This document shows positions 24,848-35,422 of a stretch of DNA of 64,000 nt, one piece after another. The DNA is taken from the NCBI GenBank assembly GCA_000750105.3, contig JPHH03000004.1, positions 496,001 through 560,000 of the forward strand. The letters are read 5' to 3'. Source of the DNA: Tolypocladium sp. Sup5 PDA-1 (Eukaryota > Ascomycota > Sordariomycetes > Hypocreales > Ophiocordycipitaceae). Numbering within the stretch: the stretch's first letter is position 1; each line of letters opens with the position of its first letter. The position numbers and the translations under genes were made by a program. The notes below the pieces were generated by a model. That model ran no database searches. It saw nothing but the letters and a program-made list of their open reading frames with translations, and was not told where the DNA came from.

Positions 24848-25587
24848 GGCGGAGGGTCCAGGCCAAGGCCAAGGACAGCGCTTGCGTCGTACTCGCTGCT
24901 CGCTGATAAAGGCAATTTGCCGTCGTTTCTCTTGTTAGTCTGTGTTTGTACGAGGAAAGAATGCGATGGCTGTAACCTCGTGGTCGGACATGTCAGCGTC
25001 GAGTGTCCGAGGGCGTCCCTTGACGCCTTGTCCAAATCAAGTAAATGGCCGGAACCCCAGATGGTGGCGTCCAATGGTCCAGCTACAAGCGGCGTGAGCC
25101 TGCCATGTCTACCAAGTGCGTCTGCATACGGTCCTCGACTCCTGCGCTCCACCCCGTTCAATCCACATGCAGTAATTGTCCGAAGCAATACACCAACGGC
25201 GGGGGACGATTGAGACAACCAACGACATGGATTGGAGGCGCCTGGACTCATGGAGACTTCCCCGGATCCTCAGAGTTGAGCCGCTGGCACCTCCACTTGC
25301 CAGGATTGCCAGTGTCTGCGCTCACATCTTGCCCACGGGGAAGTAAAGTCTGGGGACTTTGGGGAGTAGCCCGATTTGGCCGAGGGCATGAAGATGCGTC
25401 TGATAGACGACTTGTTCTGCCCGCCGCATACAGCGGAGTCTGTCCTTAAATACAGCCATGAACCCCCTGATCTGATGACTTATTCCTCAGACATCTCCCC
25501 TGGCCACTACTACGCACAACTTGTCCCGCATAAACGACAAGTCGCAACTCGCAGCTCGCAAGCCCGCATCGGACTAAGACGCCCACC
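24848..25587. promoter_or_regulatory. Shared divergent promoter of regulator and permease
   Basis: These 740 bp separate the ATGs of the Zn2Cys6 gene (-) and the MFS sugar permease (+). A TTAAATA box lies at about 25446-25452, some 140 bp before the permease ATG. I could not confirm a spaced CGG pair as the regulator's site. Confidence 0.5.
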
Positions 25588-27249
25588 ATGGTCTCTTTAC
25601 CAAAAGACGACGACGAAACCAAAACCGCCGCCGACGTTGTCAACGTGGAGTCGGCAACTCTGGACCACACTGCAACCAGCAAACTCGACTTTGCCACAAC
25701 CATCCACGATGCTCAGCTTGCAACAGCCAAGGAACACTCCATGTCCCTCTGGCAGGGCCTGAAGCTCTACCCGAGAGCAATCGGATGGTCGGTCCTCTTG
25801 TCGACGGCCATCGTCATGGAGGGCTACGACGTGGTCCTGATGGGCTCGTTCTATGCCTTTCCCGAGTTCTGTAAAAAGTACGGCACCCTGCAGCCGGACG
25901 GGACATACGGGTTGAGCGCCCCTTGGCAGGCCGGCCTTTCCAATGCCATGAGCGTCGGTCAGATCTTTGGGCTCTTTGTCACCGGCATTATGTCGGAGCG
26001 CCTCGGGTATCGCAAAACAATGTTGGGGTCGCTCGGCCTGGTCATCGCATTTATCTTTGTGCTCTTCTTCGCTCCCAACCTCGCAACTCTCCTCGCGGGC
26101 GAGCTCCTGCTAGGCATCCCGCTTGGTGTCTTCCAGACCTTGACCGTCACGTACGCGTCAGAGGTCTGTCCCGTGGTGCTGCGATGCTACCTGACGACAT
26201 ACGTCAACCTTTGCTGGGTCATGGGCCAGCTCCTGGCGTCGGGAGTGCTACGCGGTTTCGTGACGAGGTCCGATCAGTGGGCGTACCGCATCCCTTTCGC
26301 CATTCAATGGGTCTGGCCGCTCCCCATCATCATCGGGGTCGTTTTGGCCCCGGAGAGTCCGTGGTGGCTCGTCCGCCAGGGCCGGAAAGCCGACGCAGTG
26401 GCCTCCCTCAAGCGTCTAACTGGTGACGTTTGCGAGGGCAGCTTTAGTGCCGAGGAAACCGTCGCCATGATGATCCACACCAACGAGTTGGAGAAGGAGA
26501 TTGAGTCGGGGACCACGTACTCCGACTGCTTCAAGGGGGTCAACCTGCGCCGCACCGAAATCGTCTGTCTCACATGGGCCGCGCAGAATCTGTGCGGAGC
26601 TGGCTTGATGGCGTACTCGACGTACTTTTATACACAAGCAGGCTTGCCAGGGACAAACTCATTCAACATGTCCCTTGGGCAGTATGCACTTGGGTTCGTC
26701 GGTACGCTATTCTCGTGGGTCCTCATGACCCATTTTGGGAGGAGAACGTTGTATGTCGGCGGCCTGATGTCACTCACTATCATTCTCCTGGTGGTTGGCT
26801 TCACCTCTCTCGCCGGAGAACATAACAAAGCGGCTTCGTGGGCCACGGGATCTATGCTGCTCGTGTACACCTTCGTATACGACTCGACTGTCGGACCAGT
26901 GTGCTATTCACTAGTTTCAGAGCTATCTTCCACCCGCCTCCGAGCCAAGACGATTGTCCTGTCCCGAAACCTCTACAACATCTTCAGCATCATCAACGGC
27001 ATTATCTTTCCATACATGCTTAACCCTACCGCATGGAACTGGCGAGGCAAGGCCGGCTTCTTTTGGGCTGGGCTATGTTTCTTGTGTGTCTCATGGTCAT
27101 TTTTTCGTCTTCCAGAACCGAAGGGCCGAACGTACGGCGAGCTTGACGTACTCTTTGAGCAGCGTGTTCCTGCCCGAGAGTTTAAAACCACGGTGGTTGA
27201 CCCCTTTCAGAATCGCGAGAAGGACGATACAAAGAGCCTCCAAGGCTAG
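25588..27249 (+). CDS. MFS sugar transporter, maltose / alpha-glucoside permease type
   Basis: An intronless 553-aa protein. After a polar N-terminus of about 60 residues there are twelve hydrophobic segments. Family blocks are MEGYDVVLMGSFYAF, APWQAGLSNAMSVGQIFGL, TVTYASEVCPVVLRCYLTTY, the sugar-porter loop LAPESPWWLVRQGR, QNLCGAGLMAYSTYFYTQAG, and DSTVGPVCYSLVSELSSTRL. The set is characteristic of the fungal maltose permease branch (Mal31/Agt1 and filamentous MalP-like proteins), which bring alpha-glucosides in with protons across the plasma membrane. Substrate specificity is inferred from family only. Its neighbour, transcribed divergently from the same 740-bp region, is a Zn2Cys6 regulator, an arrangement like MAL loci. 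No alpha-glucosidase is seen nearby, so the module is incomplete here. Confidence 0.93.
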   Translation: MVSLPKDDDETKTAADVVNVESATLDHTATSKLDFATTIHDAQLATAKEHSMSLWQGLKLYPRAIGWSVLLSTAIVMEGYDVVLMGSFYAFPEFCKKYGTLQPDGTYGLSAPWQAGLSNAMSVGQIFGLFVTGIMSERLGYRKTMLGSLGLVIAFIFVLFFAPNLATLLAGELLLGIPLGVFQTLTVTYASEVCPVVLRCYLTTYVNLCWVMGQLLASGVLRGFVTRSDQWAYRIPFAIQWVWPLPIIIGVVLAPESPWWLVRQGRKADAVASLKRLTGDVCEGSFSAEETVAMMIHTNELEKEIESGTTYSDCFKGVNLRRTEIVCLTWAAQNLCGAGLMAYSTYFYTQAGLPGTNSFNMSLGQYALGFVGTLFSWVLMTHFGRRTLYVGGLMSLTIILLVVGFTSLAGEHNKAASWATGSMLLVYTFVYDSTVGPVCYSLVSELSSTRLRAKTIVLSRNLYNIFSIINGIIFPYMLNPTAWNWRGKAGFFWAGLCFLCVSWSFFRLPEPKGRTYGELDVLFEQRVPAREFKTTVVDPFQNREKDDTKSLQG

Positions 27250-27578
27250 AAGCTCTGCACACAACATCATGCGACACTCGCCCGGCTTTCGTGTACTATA
27301 GGCTTAGTAGTGCGTATTCATGTGTTCCTATTGAGCCGTTGGTTTGCAGCTTGAGTTCCATGTTTCACCGTGCCACTGAGTTTCATCCTTGTATATTCGC
27401 CTACCTGTGCTAGCTATCAATGTAGAGCACCACCGTTTTATTCCAGGTTCTTGGGCCCCGGCCAGCAAAGCAAAGAGCATCTCCGAAAGCTCCGATGTCC
27501 CATTGTTTCCCAAATCCACCAATGCCCCCTTTCAGTATCCACCCTCGAATCAAATGCTACCGCATCCTCCTTCCCAGT
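27250..27578. other. Convergent intergenic region
   Basis: The region lies between the ends of the permease (+) and the GTPase gene (-). Nothing is recognised in it. Confidence 0.6.
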
Positions 27579-30500
27579 CTACCGGGGCGGTTGGTGAAGG
27601 GGAGGAGGAGGTCCCATCACAACTGCCGTCGACCAGGCGTCCGCGCCCCCAACGCTCGGTGATGTCGTCTCTGGATATGTTCTCTCCGATTGCTGTGCAG
27701 CTTCCAAGGGCTGATTAGGCGCTCCCTCTCCCGCCACTGTTGGCTGCATCTCCTTGGTTCTCTCCCCCCCGGCCCCTTTCGCGCCATTGTTAGTCGCCTT
27801 TTTGGGTGTCTTTCTTGGCATGTCCCCAGCGGCTTTTGCCTTTCGCTTCCGTGGTGCGCTTTTCTTCGCCGGAATAGCGCTCAAGGACAACCCAAAGCCA
27901 TTATCGCTACTCTCCGCCTTTACTTTGGTGGCGTTGTCGCCCTCGTCGTCGAGGTCAGCAAGTAGCCAGCCTTCATCAAGCGAACCAACCATCTCAGGGG
28001 GCAGACGAGACTTCAACGGAATCCAGTATTGTCGCCACCCTTGCACATCCGCAAAGATATTGTCTTTCAGAGCCTGTAGCTCAGAGCTAGAGGCAGTCTT
28101 CTTGGGCCGCTTCCCCAGAGAACAGACTTCTGCCGCCAGCCTAGACTCGATGGCTGTAAGTTGGTTCACGACTTTTTCGGCGAGTTTCTTCAGAGCCTTT
28201 TTCAGATCCGCCCTTGCCTTCTTGAGCTCGCCGTCAATTGTGGTACTGACGTCGGCGAAGATCGTGTCTTTCAGCCTTTGGGCATGATCCTGCATTGTGG
28301 CGACTTGTCTGGCCTTCTTGCCCCTGCCTGATCACGTATGTTAGCGCCATGAGCAACATCTTGCTAGTGATTGTAGACTTACCTGTGATAGCCTGAGCAG
28401 TTAGGTATGCATTACTCAAGTGCTCAGCAATCTGTTCTCTTGAACGAAGTCTGATCGCCTTTGTGGTCATCTTGAATTCCGATATCGCGAACTTGGCAGA
28501 GGCTCTGTACTCCCCAAACAGGTTCTCAACCTTATAGGCACGGTTTCGAAAGGAAGATTTGAACTCTTCAGGCAAGAACGTCGAGCCAGAAACTTGCCTA
28601 ATGTGGTTGTCAATCCTCCTCTGGAGGATGATGTCAAAACATCTAGCCTTGTCCAACAGCTTCTGGCCAAACGAAAGGCCCCAGGCAAGAGTGTGCGGCC
28701 CCCAGAATAGACCATACCTAGATAATATTAGCTTATATTTACCGTTGACTTTACACGGACCTCTGTAAGGCATGATGGGGAAAGATCATACGTTCTTGCT
28801 TGCCAGCAGTGCATTCTCCTGGGCTTGGCGTGTGTTCGAAAAGCTCCGCCGCGCCGCCTGATGCACGCAGCGTATGTTGACCAGTGTAACTTGTCTCCGT
28901 AGTTGCTCTTCTGGAAGTTGTTAACATGATCGACGAACCGGCTGACTGAGCTGCTGTTTTTGTCATCGCAATTCAATGGTTTGCTTGATGGCAGCCGGTC
29001 CACGCGACAACCCATGTTCTTTGTCAATCTCCTGAGGTCCTGTCCAACAAGTTAGTAAATTTCTCCGAGGAACATCGCGAAATTGAAACGTGCCTCTTTT
29101 AGACATGACCGAAACCCTTCCAAAACCTCAGCGATGTTAGGATGCTCGGCTTCAGCCAACTTTGGAGCCACACGCCCCTCATCCGTGGCCCACCCATCTA
29201 TAGCGTCGAATAGCACCTGGCAGCGATGTATAATGTTGTCGGCGTGCTCTTCTCGCTTTGGTAGCGAACCCTTGATAATCCATTCCTTGAGATCGTCAAT
29301 TCCTGTGGACCTTTTATCGTGAAAGGCAGCTTCAGGCTGACCCTTAGCAAGACTGCGATGAGCCTTGCTGCTGACGGGAAAGACCTCCAAGGCCGTCGAG
29401 ACTTTTGCTGCAGATTTGACTCGTATAGAATTCCTGATGCAATCAAAATGCTTCTGGAACGCTTGTTTCGTGTCCTGGCTTCGAGCTTCGATGCATTTGC
29501 GGAGGCAAAGGGAGTCGAGGCTTCGCACACTTTCTGCAATACCGTTCTGGACACTGGCCAAGCGGTTGAGCTCAGAAGCTAGCTCGGCATGCCGCTCGCC
29601 CTCGAGGCCTTGGACTTGATCTTCGAGTGCTTCAATGTCCTGTTCGACACCTGTTGCCTCATTTCTCTTCGTTTCCAAAGACTCCATCAATTGCAGAAAA
29701 TCATCAGAAATGTCTTGTGCAGGCCACTCGGTCTCGACGAAGTTCTCCCAATCCATTTGGTCAACCTTGGTGACAACCACACACAGACTGCTATCGTGGA
29801 TTTTACCGTCAGCTTCCATATCCATAACTTGATCGTCGCGGATGAGTTCCATTGCCGTTCTGTTGTCAACAGCACGGTCACCTGGCGCCACGACCATTAG
29901 TCTGTCCAGCTTGTTGTAGTACTTCCTGGCGACTTGGGATCGAGCCTCAAGTGCATCCATCTCTCCTGGAAGATCAACCAGGACAATTCCACTGCGCAGA
30001 ATGTCTGCTTTGACATAAATCTCGACCCTCTCAACCAAAGGCCAACGCAGGCGTCTCGTGGTTTTTGTATTGCCAGCGCTGCCAACGTATGGCTTGATAG
30101 CGAGAAGGAATTCACGCGCGTTACCCCCAGAAAGTGGAATAGTTACGCCTTCGTGCGGCTGCTCAAAGTTGAACAGCTTTTCTTTGCTGCCGCAGTGGAG
30201 GGTGATGTCGGACGCCAGATTATTCCTACCAAGGTCGCGAAGCTGCTCTTCCTCCAAGCCGCTCCAACCACGTACGACGTGGAGTTGTTCGCGAAACTTT
30301 TCGCGCTCTCCATGGGCGACAGCGTCATAGACGCCGTCAAGCTCGACCCTTTCCTCGAACTCGCTGAACTCTTGGAATAAGGCGGCAAGTTCCTGGTCGA
30401 CGGTCTCTTTGGACTTTAAGTAAACCTCTGCTGCAAACGGCTCGTCCTGGGCCGCTTTGGGGTAGGAAAAGCAGCATACTGCCGCGGTGCAAGCTCCATT

Positions 30501-30961
30501 TTGGCTTGATGGGGCTATATCCGCCTTTTCACTGACGAGGATATTCAGCAGAGAGCTTTTGCCAATTCCAGTATCGCCAGCAACCCCGACGTGGAATTGG
30601 AATGCATTGCTGTCCTCTGCGACGGAATCTAACGCCAGTTATTTAATTGTCCATCAACTTGAAGAAGCGAAACTTGTTACGAACAGGCGAGGAGTTTCCA
30701 CGTAGACAGATCGAGCTCAGATGTACTATCGTGGGCGTCTCCGATCTTCTTCGCAATTCTCTTGAGTCCGAAGAGAGCTTGTTTGACGGCCGCTTCCTTG
30801 GCAGCAACCCTTTCAGCTTGATCGTGAAGGAGCTCTGGGTGCGAGGCTGGGTCACCTTGGCGTCCTTGGTCCATATCGGCTTCGTACAACAGCACGTTTA
30901 GCTTTGCCAAGGAATCAACGGCTGCCTCGGTGTCGGTCATTTCGCCTGCAGCCTGAGACAT
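27579..30961 (-). CDS. Large dynamin-like / SLIP-GC-like GTPase
   Basis: Exons are about 30961-30685, 30628-29110, 29031-28792, 28717-28383 and 28327-27579, giving about 1040 aa. The GTPase domain has G1 GDTGIGKSSLLNIL (about 110-123), G3 VLVDLPGEMD and G4 VVVTKVDQMDW. An internal helical region (DIEALEDQVQGLEGERHAELASELNRL) is a likely coiled coil. LHWSTYAACIRRRGGAF matches the conserved block downstream of the GTPase in fungal relatives of nuclear GTPase SLIP-GC. The C-terminus is Lys-rich (KKARADLKKALKKLAEKVV, KKSAPRKRKAKAAG), then Pro/Ser-rich. Two joins are uncertain. The first intron needs a GTTCGT donor. A TAA at 29052-29054 must be removed by an intron whose donor is either 29109 (78 nt) or 29073 (42 nt); otherwise the gene is broken. 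Cellular role is unknown; these proteins are variable among fungal strains. Confidence 0.75.
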
Positions 30962-31739
30962 GACGAGCTTGCTATATGATCAGTACTCGGGCAACGTTAT
31001 GGCGTAAGAGTTGGTGTGGAGGTGGCATGCAAGCACGATGCGTAAGTTGTGTTTGAAGTATTGGGGCGGCTCGGATGACGAGGACCCAAAAGGAAGTAGA
31101 AAGAATGTGAAGCAAGAAGCAGCCTTTGGTGCCATGTGAGGGATGGAAATAATCGGTTTGAAGGCAGATGTGACCACGGTGATGGAAGAGAAGGACGTGG
31201 GACAGCGATAGAGTAGATTCTGGGGTGCGCAAGGTGAAAAGAAGAGCCAAGTTGCTGTGGAGAAGGTGCAACAGGAAATTGGCAGTGGCTGAGTGGTTTG
31301 AGAGGGAACGCAGATTCGCAGAAGAAGCTCCTTACCAATAAATCGTCCTGCCGTCGCTGCAGAAGCCGTGCAAATGCGATTCGGCGTGTTGGGTCAGAGG
31401 ATTGACGAATGCCTAGAGTTAGATGAAGAGTTAGAATGCAAGTAATAAATCAAACGGAACAAGGCGGCGCCATGTTTTAAAGCCTGGCGGAACTGGGTGT
31501 TGGGAGCTTGAAGTGCGGGATCCAAGTGTAAGGCGGTGGTGTTGGTTGGAGTTTAGATATGAGCTGTGCGTTGGGAAGAGCAACAAAGAGGGCACTTACG
31601 TTTTGTCAAAAGCTTGGAATGGGAAGGTTGGGCAGCGCAGGCTGCCAACTGGAGCGCACGTCCTCAAGGTATGCAGATGCGATGTGAGGATGTTGAACCG
31701 TTGGTGGAGGTTTTGTGGGATAAAGAAATGCTAAAAGGT

Positions 31740-32120
31740 GAGACGTTGAAGAGGTGAGCGAAGAGAGTAAAGAGGGAGAGGTCGATGAGAGATGATGATA
31801 GGAAGAGTTGAGGAACTTAGGCGAGGTGGAGGTGAAGAGGTGAGGGTGAGGAGGCGTAGGTGAAGGAAGAAGTAAGGTAGGAAAAGAGGAACAGAAGAGG
31901 TTGGAGAGAGAAGAGTGGGAGAGAGAAGAGTGGGGGAGAGGAGAGGGAGAGAGAAGGATTGGAAAGGGAAGAGCTACACAGCGAAGAGCTACACAGCGAA
32001 GAGTTGCACGGTGGCGGAGTTGCAGAGGAAAAGGGCCGCAGGGGACAGGAGTTGAAAAGAGGAAGGGAGGTAAAGGTAAAAGGCTGGAGCGAAATAGAAT
32101 ATAAGAAGGCGACGTGCTCA
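31740..32120. repeat. Purine-rich (GA) tract with 15-nt tandem repeat
   Basis: The plus strand is almost entirely A and G with GAGAGAAGAGTGG-type repetition. Within it a 15-nt unit (gaagagctacacagc) occurs at 31968-31982 and 31983-31997, with a diverged third copy following. Such polypurine tracts can adopt triplex structures; here no function is shown. Confidence 0.8.
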
Positions 32121-32243
32121 CAAAGGTGGACGAAGAAAAGGTACGAAGCGAGGAGATTAGAACGAGGGTGCCTAGTGCGACACCAAAGAGTACCTGCTCA
32201 CGGCAACGAGCATGTACCTACACGAGAGAGAGAGGCGAAAGAA

Positions 32244-32271
32244 AGGTCAAGAGTTCTAGGTCAAGAGTTCT
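32244..32271. repeat. Perfect 14-nt tandem duplication
   Basis: The unit aggtcaagagttct is present twice in direct tandem without mismatch, just beyond the purine tract. Confidence 0.85.
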
Positions 32272-32421
32272 GGCGTTTGTCTTCCTGGCTTTATAGGTAG
32301 AGAGTAAGAAAGCAAGTCTAGGCCAAAAAGCACCCAAGCACTACCAAGCCTGCAGCCGGCCTAAGAAGTGCCAGTCTGAGAAACAATACGTGGAAAAGAA
32401 AAGGTAGGCCGCCAACAATCA

Positions 32422-33279
32422 TCATCTGTGTAGCAACTTTTTGAACCCTCCCCGGTACCCCTGCGGAAAGGCGGCCTCGTCTAGTTTATCCAACCCGTGC
32501 CGTATCACCACCGTCGTGGCGTGGATTCTATCCTGCGCAAAGAGGTCAAAGTGGTGGCCCGCGACGTCGAGCACCGCCTCGAACATGGCCTCGTCGTGGT
32601 CCCCCCAGCCCAGCATGCCGTCGTCCCTGTTCACATCCAACGCGCTGATCCCGTAGCCCGCGGTGGGGATGTATCCCGTCGCGCGGAGGAGCACGGTCCT
32701 TGGCCGCTTGCCGGCTAATCGGCCGTCCCAGACGGGAACGTCCCACTCGCCCACCATGCGTCGGGCTTCGGCCATGCATCGCTGCGAGAGAAGCTGGTTC
32801 TTGGACTTACCGTGCTCAGAGGCGTCCAAGGGTACGGTCACGCCGGCAAAGCTTCCGGGCCTGCGAGGGTAGACGCTGTCAACCATGAGGATGCCGACGA
32901 CGCGGACCAGCCAGTCGTCGGCCAGCACCTTGGCGACTTCGAGGCTCAGCAGCCCGCCCAGGCTCCAGCCTCCGAGGAGGATGTCAATGCTGCCGTTGGA
33001 GTTCCTCTTGGCGGGGAAGTTGGCCTTCGAGACGGCGCTCTTGATCCACTTGGCATACAGGCGGCCCATCTCGGGCAGCCCGCCGGCGAAGCTGCTGCCG
33101 CAGAAGAAGTGAGGGTTGCAGATGCCGTAGACGAGGCGGTGCAGCGGGTCGAGGCAGTGGTAGGCAAAGGTCGTGCCGCCGCCGTCGTGGATGAGGAAGA
33201 CGGGCGTCGAGGGGCCCGAGAAGGAGTCTGGGCGTGCCCAGTCCTCGGGCTGCACCATCCCGAGGTTCTCGTCGCGCAT
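32422..33279 (-). CDS. Stand-alone thioesterase-domain alpha/beta hydrolase
   Basis: A single exon of 285 aa. It starts directly with a thioesterase fold: VFLIHDGGGTTFAYH (oxyanion region), GGWSLGGLLSLEVAK with nucleophile Ser about 106, VDSVYP with Asp about 134, and DVAGHHFDLF with the catalytic His about 242-243. This is the TE type found at the end of PKS/NRPS proteins and as free-standing type II editing enzymes or hydrolases. No PKS or NRPS lies in the window, so its partner, if any, is elsewhere. No signal peptide is visible. A microsatellite coding potential Asp run lies just upstream in another frame (33366-33425) but does not join it by any obvious intron. Function beyond thioester or ester hydrolysis is not inferred. 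Confidence 0.86.
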   Translation of the reverse strand: MRDENLGMVQPEDWARPDSFSGPSTPVFLIHDGGGTTFAYHCLDPLHRLVYGICNPHFFCGSSFAGGLPEMGRLYAKWIKSAVSKANFPAKRNSNGSIDILLGGWSLGGLLSLEVAKVLADDWLVRVVGILMVDSVYPRRPGSFAGVTVPLDASEHGKSKNQLLSQRCMAEARRMVGEWDVPVWDGRLAGKRPRTVLLRATGYIPTAGYGISALDVNRDDGMLGWGDHDEAMFEAVLDVAGHHFDLFAQDRIHATTVVIRHGLDKLDEAAFPQGYRGGFKKLLHR

Positions 33280-33365
33280 GGCTGCTGGCGCGGGTCTGGA
33301 CTCTGGAGTCGATGGCGGAGGGTGCGGCTACGTTGGTTCTGATGCTGCGCCACGGGTTGGCTCGC

Positions 33366-33374
33366 TCGCTCGTC

Positions 33375-33405
<31 letters not shown>

Positions 33406-33425
33406 TCGTCGTCGTTGTCGCTGCG
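33366..33425. repeat. CGT/CTGT trinucleotide microsatellite
   Basis: An imperfect (cgt)n array interrupted by gctgt units. It lies upstream of the thioesterase start. In one minus-strand frame it would encode an Asp-rich run, but that frame has no other coding support. Confidence 0.8.
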
Positions 33426-33844
33426 ACCCGCAGGGAACAAGTCATTGGCAGGCGTCGACAAGGCGCGGTGTTTGACTCGCTCTCCTCGGCCGGTCCAGCA
33501 TCACAGGGCGCAATGGGCCAGGAGCGCGAAGACGAAGGAGAGGGAGACGGGTAAGGGGGAAAAAAGGCCGCAGTCCCGGCTCCCTCTTATCAGCCCTACC
33601 TCCGTGCTTATGCTTAGCCCAACGTAAGCGGTCCAGTGAGTTTGAGAGGCGGCGCTGGCTCGCGCTCAAGTCGGCACTGGGAGCATTCGCTGACGCACGG
33701 CGACAACGACTGCCAATTGGAGCCTGAAAGAACAGCCCAGAACAATGAGGTGGCCGTTTGCCCCCCGACAACTGCAGACATCGCCAACGGCCTTGATTAG
33801 GGCTGTGTCCAGCGGCGCAATGGAGCCGATTGGCGGCCATGGGT

Positions 33845-35166
33845 CTATTGTACAGAGCCATCTGCCTGTGGTGGTTGCGCCAGGTATCCCTGCAGCCGCC
33901 AGAGCAGCAGATGCAACCTCATCACGCTGACGCTGTTCCACTGTCTCAACACCAAGATCTCGTGGTCGCGAAACATCGGAGCCTCCCGCCTCAGCCTCTC
34001 GGCCTCTTCGTCTCCGATCAGCCAGCGCAGGTTGTGCACCGCCATCTTCTGCCCGTACCGCGCTCCCTCGACGTCCAGCGTGGCATATTGCCGCGTCGCA
34101 TCCTTGTGCGTCTCCGGCAACCACAGGACGCACCCTCTCAGCTTCACATCCTTGACTTGCCCCCAGTCTGCGCATGGATGGATAAACGTGTCCCGCGGCT
34201 CTTCGGTTCGGCAGCTCCGGGAGATGAGTGCGTCCACCGCATGGCGGCGTAGCATCCCCAATAGAACCTGTCCCATGTCCTGGCGCCAGACGGTGTTTCG
34301 CGTGTCCGGTGCGACGGCCATGCCACTTCGGACGGCCAGCAGCAACGCCGCGTTCTTCTTGCTGGGCCCGCCCAAGCTGTCCACGACAGACTGACGGCAT
34401 AGTGTATAGCTCGTGATGGGGGCCCGAGAGGGTCGTCGCGTGGACTGCGAATCTTGGCCAGCAGGCTCGTGTTGAGAGGGCGCCGTCTCTGACCGCTTGT
34501 CGCCTGGATTCGGGGTTGCGACTTGATCAGCTTCGGAGAATGGCAAATTCGCACTCGTCGCGATAATGGTCGCAGATTGCGCATCCACTTGGTCGTGATT
34601 TTCCGCTGTCGGTGTCTTCCTCTGGACAAACTCGAACGATAAGGGGCCTGGCGCCCACCAGGCCGCCTCTGTGCTCGGGTGCTTTACCAGCTCGAAGTCT
34701 TGTAGGAAGTACCGCGGCAGCGACGTGGCCGTGATTGGGCATCTGCGGATTGGCGTACCGAGTGCTCTCGCTACGCGTCGTCAGCAGCCGTGCCAGAATA
34801 GTCACGGAGGCGGTAGACGAAGGGAAAAGGGTCCGGCTGACCGTATGGGTTGTTTGCCAGCTTCTTCCTGAATCGTCCCATTGGCTTGCTGGGGTCCTCC
34901 TTCTTTTGCCGTCGCCTCCCTTGCATCCATGCCGGGTCGAAGACGGGAGATATCGGTAGGGAGCCCGCGGCGGTCGATATCGTCTTTGACTCCGCGTCGA
35001 TGCGCAGCCGGTTGCCACGGGCGTCCTCGCCGAGCCCAGACTCGACCACCTGCACGAGGGCCGCCTTTGTGAGGGCCGCCTTGTCATACGAAGCCCATCG
35101 TTGCGTTTGGAAACCGAAGCCAGCGGCTCTTAAATGCCCCGGTCGGAGCGCCGTGCGTGGTACCAT
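33845..35166 (-). CDS. Conserved protein of unknown function, probably mitochondrial
   Basis: Two exons, 35166-34842 and 34770-33845, with a 71-nt intron (GTCAGC donor, TGCTGACG branch, GTAG acceptor), give 416 aa. The start MVPRTALRPGHLRAAGFGFQ is basic and looks like a mitochondrial presequence. After the splice the protein reads ATSLPRYFLQDFELVKHP and AAWWAPGPLSFEFV, then a variable polar segment, then conserved-looking blocks TSYTLCRQSVVDSLGG, WRQDMGQVLLGMLRRHAV, YATLDVEGARYGQKMAVHNL and SVMRLHLLLWRLQGYL. Such high-complexity blocks suggest a constrained single-copy protein. I do not recognise a catalytic motif and give no function. It shares a 256-bp divergent promoter with mitochondrial ClpP, which fits a mitochondrial role but does not prove it. 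Confidence 0.78.
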
Positions 35167-35422
35167 CGCCAGTCGAGTGCGGCGCGCAAGCACATTGTTT
35201 GTGGAGACGTACTTCGTAGATGCAGTTGCCAAGGTACGTTCGAATAGGTACCTAAGTTTTGTACTTTGTAGGCTAATAAAAGTACTCCGTAGGTGGTCGA
35301 GAAATAATAGGTCCAAGCTAAGGCAAGGTACCTTGACTTGCTTGAGCTTCCCCACCACGTCGTGCGTTCCCAGACGACAGCTTCAACTCTCATCCAACAA
35401 CAACCCGACACAAAAGCGCACA

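Larger units (their letters stand above)
30962..32421. other. Low-complexity region upstream of the GTPase gene
   Basis: No coding sequence is supported. On the minus strand there are good donor-like words (GTAAGG near 31337, GTAAGTGC near 31600), so 5' untranslated exons of the GTPase gene are possible. A purine-rich tract and short tandem repeats fill 31740-32275. Confidence 0.55.

Noticed and set aside
31606..32121. Minus-strand frame rich in Ser, Pro and Leu
   Set aside because: It is the translation of the polypurine/polypyrimidine tract and shows only low-complexity residues.
33280..33461. Asp-rich N-terminal extension of the thioesterase
   Set aside because: The Asp run is in a different frame, encoded by a microsatellite, and no intron with consensus borders joins it to the thioesterase start.
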